A DNA stretch of 8,310 bases from Bacteroidales bacterium (GTDB taxonomy: Bacteria; Bacteroidota; Bacteroidia; Bacteroidales; UBA10428), in contig DNTK01000522.1 in the NCBI GenBank assembly GCA_003508755.1, positions 1 through 8,310 of the forward strand. The letters run 5' to 3'. Below, in pieces: positions 5,501-8,310 of this stretch (its first letter is position 1; each line of letters opens with the position of its first letter). A model generated the notes under the pieces. That model saw only the letters and a program-made list of their open reading frames with translations, made no database searches and was not told the DNA's origin. Both the position numbers and the translations under genes were made by a program.

Positions 5501-5791
5501 CTAATCGGTAGACTCATCATTATCTTCATTAAACGATTTTGAAATAGTGTGTGCAGCCAGAGGAGCTGTCAAATAAATGAAAACTATAACGATAAATGCC
5601 TTTAGAGTAATCACAAGATCCTGATGAAACAACACAAGGGCGAGGATCAGCAACAAAACTCCAAAAGAAGTTGCCTTGGTGGTAGCATGTAAGCGGCTAA
5701 AAATATCTTTAAAACGCAGAATGCCAATTCCTGCCACCATAACGAAAAATGCTCCGGCAATGAGGAGTATTGATATTAGCCAGTCAGTCAT
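5501..5791 (-). CDS. mrpG: Mrp-type Na+/H+ antiporter subunit G
   Basis: MrpG/MnhG/PhaG is a small membrane subunit of the Mrp cation/proton antiporter. Its 96 residues include three hydrophobic segments (about 4-25, 42-56 and 58-81) and the family signature RFKDIFSRLHATTKATSFG at 26-44, whose R, D and RLHA positions are typical. The acidic tail (FNEDNDESTD) is cytoplasmic or periplasmic; I cannot tell which. The start ATG at 5791 lies inside the end of mrpF, giving an 8-bp overlap (ATGACTGA) and so translational coupling. It is the last gene of the operon as seen, with no terminator visible before cutA on the other strand. Confidence 0.92.
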   Translation of the reverse strand: MTDWLISILLIAGAFFVMVAGIGILRFKDIFSRLHATTKATSFGVLLLILALVLFHQDLVITLKAFIVIVFIYLTAPLAAHTISKSFNEDNDESTD

Positions 5792-6053
5792 TTTTTTGTT
5801 TTAAATAGGTTGATACACCAATGGTTCCGATAAATGAAATGAGTGAAATTATGATCACCACGTCAAAATAAATTGCTCTGTTCACCAACATACTGTAGGT
5901 AATAATGAAGCCCATTACTATAGAGGCAATTAAATCCATTGCAGCAATGCGATCGTTTACACTAGGCCCTTTAAATAAACGAAACAAGGTTAAAATAAAT
6001 GCTGCTAAGAGCATTAAAAAAGAGGCAAATATGGCTATAGTGGTATGATCCAT
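5784..6053 (-). CDS. mrpF: Mrp-type Na+/H+ antiporter subunit F
   Basis: MrpF/MnhF/PhaF is an 89-residue subunit with three membrane helices (about 5-25, 40-58 and 62-83). The family motif R-x4-GPS-x2-DR-x-A-x-D is intact: R25, GPS at 29-31, D34-R35 and D40. The acidic residues in this loop-helix region are conserved in the family and were proposed to matter for activity. It starts 6 bp after the mrpE stop and overlaps mrpG by 8 bp. The sequence before its stop includes a run of seven A within the LKQKND end; the frame reads correctly through it. Confidence 0.92.
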   Translation of the reverse strand: MDHTTIAIFASFLMLLAAFILTLFRLFKGPSVNDRIAAMDLIASIVMGFIITYSMLVNRAIYFDVVIIISLISFIGTIGVSTYLKQKND

Positions 6054-6059
6054 AATCAG

Positions 6060-6392
6060 TTAGTTAATTATCTTTTTAATTCTTTCCTGAATTTCTTCAA
6101 TTTCTGCCAACATTTTTTCCTCACTTTTTCTGTATAAAAAATGCACTGTTAAGCGCTTCCTGTCTGGGCTAATATCGTAACTTAATGTTCCAGGGGTCAT
6201 CGAAAGTAAATTACTAAACAGCAATAACCCAAATTGCGATTGAATAATGATAGGTGCCTCCACCAGCACAGGATCATTATTGAGCCTGGGTGAGAGTATA
6301 TCGGCAGCAATAATCAGGTTGGACTTTACGAGATTATAAAGGTAAAAACCTAAAAACGAGATAATATCTATGGGAATTCTGAAAATACGCAT
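6060..6392 (-). CDS. mrpE: Mrp-type Na+/H+ antiporter subunit E, short form
   Basis: The family core is clear: P-x-L-V-E-A-P-x-I at about 41-49, FSNLLSMTPGTLSYDI at 59-74 with the signature TPGT (66-69), and the conserved VHFLY with His84. A C-terminal amphipathic, charged helix (about 90-108) follows. At 110 residues it is much shorter than the roughly 160 of Bacillus MrpE. The part missing is the N-terminal pair of hydrophobic segments: this protein begins at the basic block IPIDIISFLGFYLYNLVKSN. The start ATG at 6392 is only 3 bp from the mrpD stop, so an upstream extension would have to overlap mrpD, and I see no need for one. MrpE is reported as dispensable for activity in some systems but helps assembly of the complex. 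Confidence 0.9.
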   Translation of the reverse strand: MRIFRIPIDIISFLGFYLYNLVKSNLIIAADILSPRLNNDPVLVEAPIIIQSQFGLLLFSNLLSMTPGTLSYDISPDRKRLTVHFLYRKSEEKMLAEIEEIQERIKKIIN

Positions 6393-6395
6393 ACA

Positions 6396-7880
6396 TCAAT
6401 TATTTAATACACCTTCGATATAATTTATCGGGTTAATTAGTTGATTCGCTGCTTCAAATGTAAAATCAAATATTTGCGGTGCAAATAAACCCATTGCAAT
6501 ACTTATTAAACCAAGTAAAATAGAGGGCAATAACTCCATCAATGATAATTTAGCCGGTAATCTCTTTTCTGATGGTATTTCTGGTGCCTTCTTTAAAAAT
6601 GCCTCATTCCATATTTTTATCATCGAATACAGCGTTAGCATTCCTGTTAAAACTGCTACCATTGTTATAACCCATTGTTCTGCCTCAATACCTGCTTTAA
6701 TTAAGACAAATTTTGCAAAAAATCCTGATAATGGAGGTATTCCGGCCAGTGCGAAGGCAGGAATGATAAATAAGACAGCCACCAGAGGATCTTGCTTAAA
6801 TAGTCCTCCTACATCTTTCAGGTAAAAGGTTCCTTTCAGACGAGCCATCATGCCTGCAACCAAAAATGTATTGGTTTTTGCAATCATATTGTGCATCATA
6901 AAAAAGATACCACCTGCCAGTGCAAGGGGAGAAAAAATTCCTAATCCCATAACCATATAGCCAATCTGGCTAATAATATGATAACTAAGAATTCTTCTTG
7001 TATCGTAATAAATTGAAGCGGCCATTCCTCCAAAAACCATAGTGAAACCAGCAATAACTAAAATAATGGTATGCCAGAATTGTTGGTCCTGTATAAAAAA
7101 CAAGGTGAAAAAGCGGAAAAGTGCATACACGCCCACTTTTGTCAGCAAACCTGCAAACAACGATGAAATGGTAATATTGGGAGTATGGTAGGATGCAGGT
7201 AGCCAAAAGAACAAGGGAAAAACAGCGGCTTTAATTCCAAAGGCAATAAAAAAAAGTATCGCCGATGTATTCATAAAAATCGATTGTTGGTCATAGATAA
7301 GAATCTTCGCAAGGTGGGCCATGTTAAGTGTTCCTGTTTTTCCATACAACAAGCCCAACCCTGCCAAAAAAAGCATTGAACCAATAAGATTAAGTGCTAA
7401 ATACTTTATTCCACCTTCAATTTGTTTCTTTTTGCTTCCAAGGGTAATCAATACAAATGAAGACATAAGCATTACCTCAAACCAAACATACAGATTGAAG
7501 ACATCTCCGGTAGTAAAAGACCCATTCAATCCCATGATTAATGAAAAGAAAAACACATAAAACCGATGCGATTTATGTGGGTAATCAATAAACTTAGTCG
7601 AGTACAAAGCAATGGCTAATGCAATAACAGCGCTAACTATCAGCATGAGTCCACTCAGGTAGTCAATGACCAGTGTAATTCCAAAGGGTGCTTTCCAGCC
7701 TCCCATGGTAAGGGTAAGAATTCCGCGTTTTGTAACCTCACTAAAAAGCCCCACCGATACCAGCAAAAGAAGTATTGTTCCGAATATTGCAATCCTCCTG
7801 GCCCAAATAGTGGAACGAACCAAAATAAGGATTATGATAAAAATAAAAGGAATTAATATGGGTAATGCTGTTAATGCCAT
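6396..7880 (-). CDS. mrpD: Mrp-type Na+/H+ antiporter subunit D (NuoM/NuoN-like)
   Basis: MrpD is the large proton-path subunit related to complex I subunits NuoL/M/N. The 494-residue length is normal and the sequence is hydrophobic throughout, about 14 helices. Expected charged residues are in place: Glu135 in YVWFEVML (the TM5 glutamate), Lys217 in FGIKAAVFP (the TM7 lysine), Lys248 in LLTKVGVYALF, and His330 in MMHNMIAKTN. The RRILSYHIISQIGYM block (296-310) is also typical. These match the proton-translocation residues known for the antiporter-like superfamily. The start ATG at 7880 is 3 bp after the mrpC stop. It is distinguished from MrpA by its length and by the absence of a MrpA-type C-terminal extension. 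Confidence 0.95.
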   Translation of the reverse strand: MALTALPILIPFIFIIILILVRSTIWARRIAIFGTILLLLVSVGLFSEVTKRGILTLTMGGWKAPFGITLVIDYLSGLMLIVSAVIALAIALYSTKFIDYPHKSHRFYVFFFSLIMGLNGSFTTGDVFNLYVWFEVMLMSSFVLITLGSKKKQIEGGIKYLALNLIGSMLFLAGLGLLYGKTGTLNMAHLAKILIYDQQSIFMNTSAILFFIAFGIKAAVFPLFFWLPASYHTPNITISSLFAGLLTKVGVYALFRFFTLFFIQDQQFWHTIILVIAGFTMVFGGMAASIYYDTRRILSYHIISQIGYMVMGLGIFSPLALAGGIFFMMHNMIAKTNTFLVAGMMARLKGTFYLKDVGGLFKQDPLVAVLFIIPAFALAGIPPLSGFFAKFVLIKAGIEAEQWVITMVAVLTGMLTLYSMIKIWNEAFLKKAPEIPSEKRLPAKLSLMELLPSILLGLISIAMGLFAPQIFDFTFEAANQLINPINYIEGVLNN

Positions 7881-7883
7881 AAG

Positions 7884-8228
7884 TTAATTATCAGTTTGCT
7901 GCAATTGATCTAAGTCGTCGGTGCCGGTTAAATAAAAGTATTTATATTTTAAGGCTAGAGTAAAAACAATAATTCCCAAACCAATAACGATTGCAGTAAG
8001 TACAAGGGCTTGAGGTAAAGGGTCTGATATTGACTTTGTATTCTCTACTACTCCATCGACAAAAGCCGGACTACCGGGAATAATACCTGCCGAAAGAAAG
8101 ACCAGTAAGTTGGTTGCATTACTCATAAAAATAATGCCAATGATAAACTTTAAGATACTTCTTCGAAGCAGCATAAACACACCTGCTGCATACAAAACAC
8201 CAACCAGTATGGCCAATACTATTTCCAT
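7884..8228 (-). CDS. mrpC: Mrp-type Na+/H+ antiporter subunit C (NuoK-like)
   Basis: This 114-residue NuoK-like subunit has three membrane helices (about 4-21, 26-50 and 74-95). The signature DPLPQALVLTAIVIG lies at 69-83 and is diagnostic of MrpC. GIIFMSNATNLLVF (31-44) carries the asparagines typical of the second helix. The short acidic tail (DDLDQLQQTDN) is variable in the family. Its ATG shares one base with the mrpB stop (TAATG), and its stop is 3 bp before mrpD, which supports tight co-translation in a B-C-D-E-F-G operon. Confidence 0.95.
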   Translation of the reverse strand: MEIVLAILVGVLYAAGVFMLLRRSILKFIIGIIFMSNATNLLVFLSAGIIPGSPAFVDGVVENTKSISDPLPQALVLTAIVIGLGIIVFTLALKYKYFYLTGTDDLDQLQQTDN

Positions 8229-8310
8229 TATTCTTTTTTATTTAGTGAAAACACAAAGGATATAGCTACTCCTATCACAGTAAAAAACACCCCAATATCA
8301 AAAATAAAAA
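8228..8310 (-). CDS. mrpB: Mrp-type Na+/H+ antiporter subunit B, C-terminal end only
   Basis: The minus strand reads 26 residues, IFDIGVFFTVIGVAISF followed by VFSLNKKE and TAA at 8228-8230. The F-D-I-G-V-x(3)-V-x-G motif within the last membrane helix is the usual end of MrpB/MnhB. The 5' part of the gene is beyond the right edge. The TAA overlaps the mrpC ATG by one base. Confidence 0.85.
   Translation of the reverse strand, partial: FIFDIGVFFTVIGVAISFVFSLNKKE

Noticed and set aside
7321..7560. Plus-strand ORFs within mrpD and mrpC
   Set aside because: They are antisense shadows of strongly supported Mrp subunits.

Overview
The window looks like a chromosomal segment of a low-GC member of the Bacteroidota, probably a marine or salt-exposed one. 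The reasons are: AT-rich DNA with A-rich gene leaders and almost no Shine-Dalgarno motifs, a TAnnTTTG/TTG-type promoter candidate, a small secreted protein that resembles a type IX secretion C-terminal domain, and cation-transport genes (Trk, Mrp) typical of organisms that manage Na+ and K+ actively. The phylum is inferred from these traits, not from a marker gene.

Left end, minus strand (1-1998). A TrkH-type K+ uptake subunit starts with GTG at 961 and stops at 176. The reading continues perfectly as TrkH in the -1 frame from 179 to the window edge, so the gene is frameshifted, either truly broken or through a one-base sequence error. Upstream of it lie an unrecognised 49-codon ORF, a convincing 45-aa single-pass membrane protein too short for most ORF callers, a possible terminator, and a 114-aa secreted protein of unknown function that has a good promoter candidate.

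Middle (1993-5493, plus strand). After an AT-rich stretch of about 600 bp, which may hold the decayed 3' end of an outer-membrane-barrel gene, comes a tight two-gene unit: an LpxH-like metallophosphoesterase and an MJ1255/VC2487-type glycosyltransferase, 8 bp apart. This suggests a phosphatase/glycosyltransferase pair acting on a lipid or nucleotide-sugar substrate. Next come a 134-aa secreted protein that is little more than a signal peptide, a linker and a T9SS-CTD-like domain, and a divergent CutA1 homologue that lacks the usual metal-site residues.

Right end, minus strand (5501-8310). An Mrp-type multisubunit Na+/H+ antiporter operon runs leftward in the order mrpB (3' end only), C, D, E, F, G. 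Its genes overlap or are separated by 3-6 bp. MrpE is a short form lacking the usual N-terminal membrane segments. The operon converges on cutA with only 7 bp between stop codons and no visible terminator. mrpA and the operon promoter should lie beyond the right edge.

I see no rRNA, tRNA, CRISPR array, intact insertion sequence or phage gene. Most of the window is ordinary housekeeping and ion homeostasis. The less ordinary items are the trkH frameshift, the two short minus-strand ORFs beside it, the LpxH-like/glycosyltransferase pair, the cargo-less T9SS-type protein and the altered CutA1.
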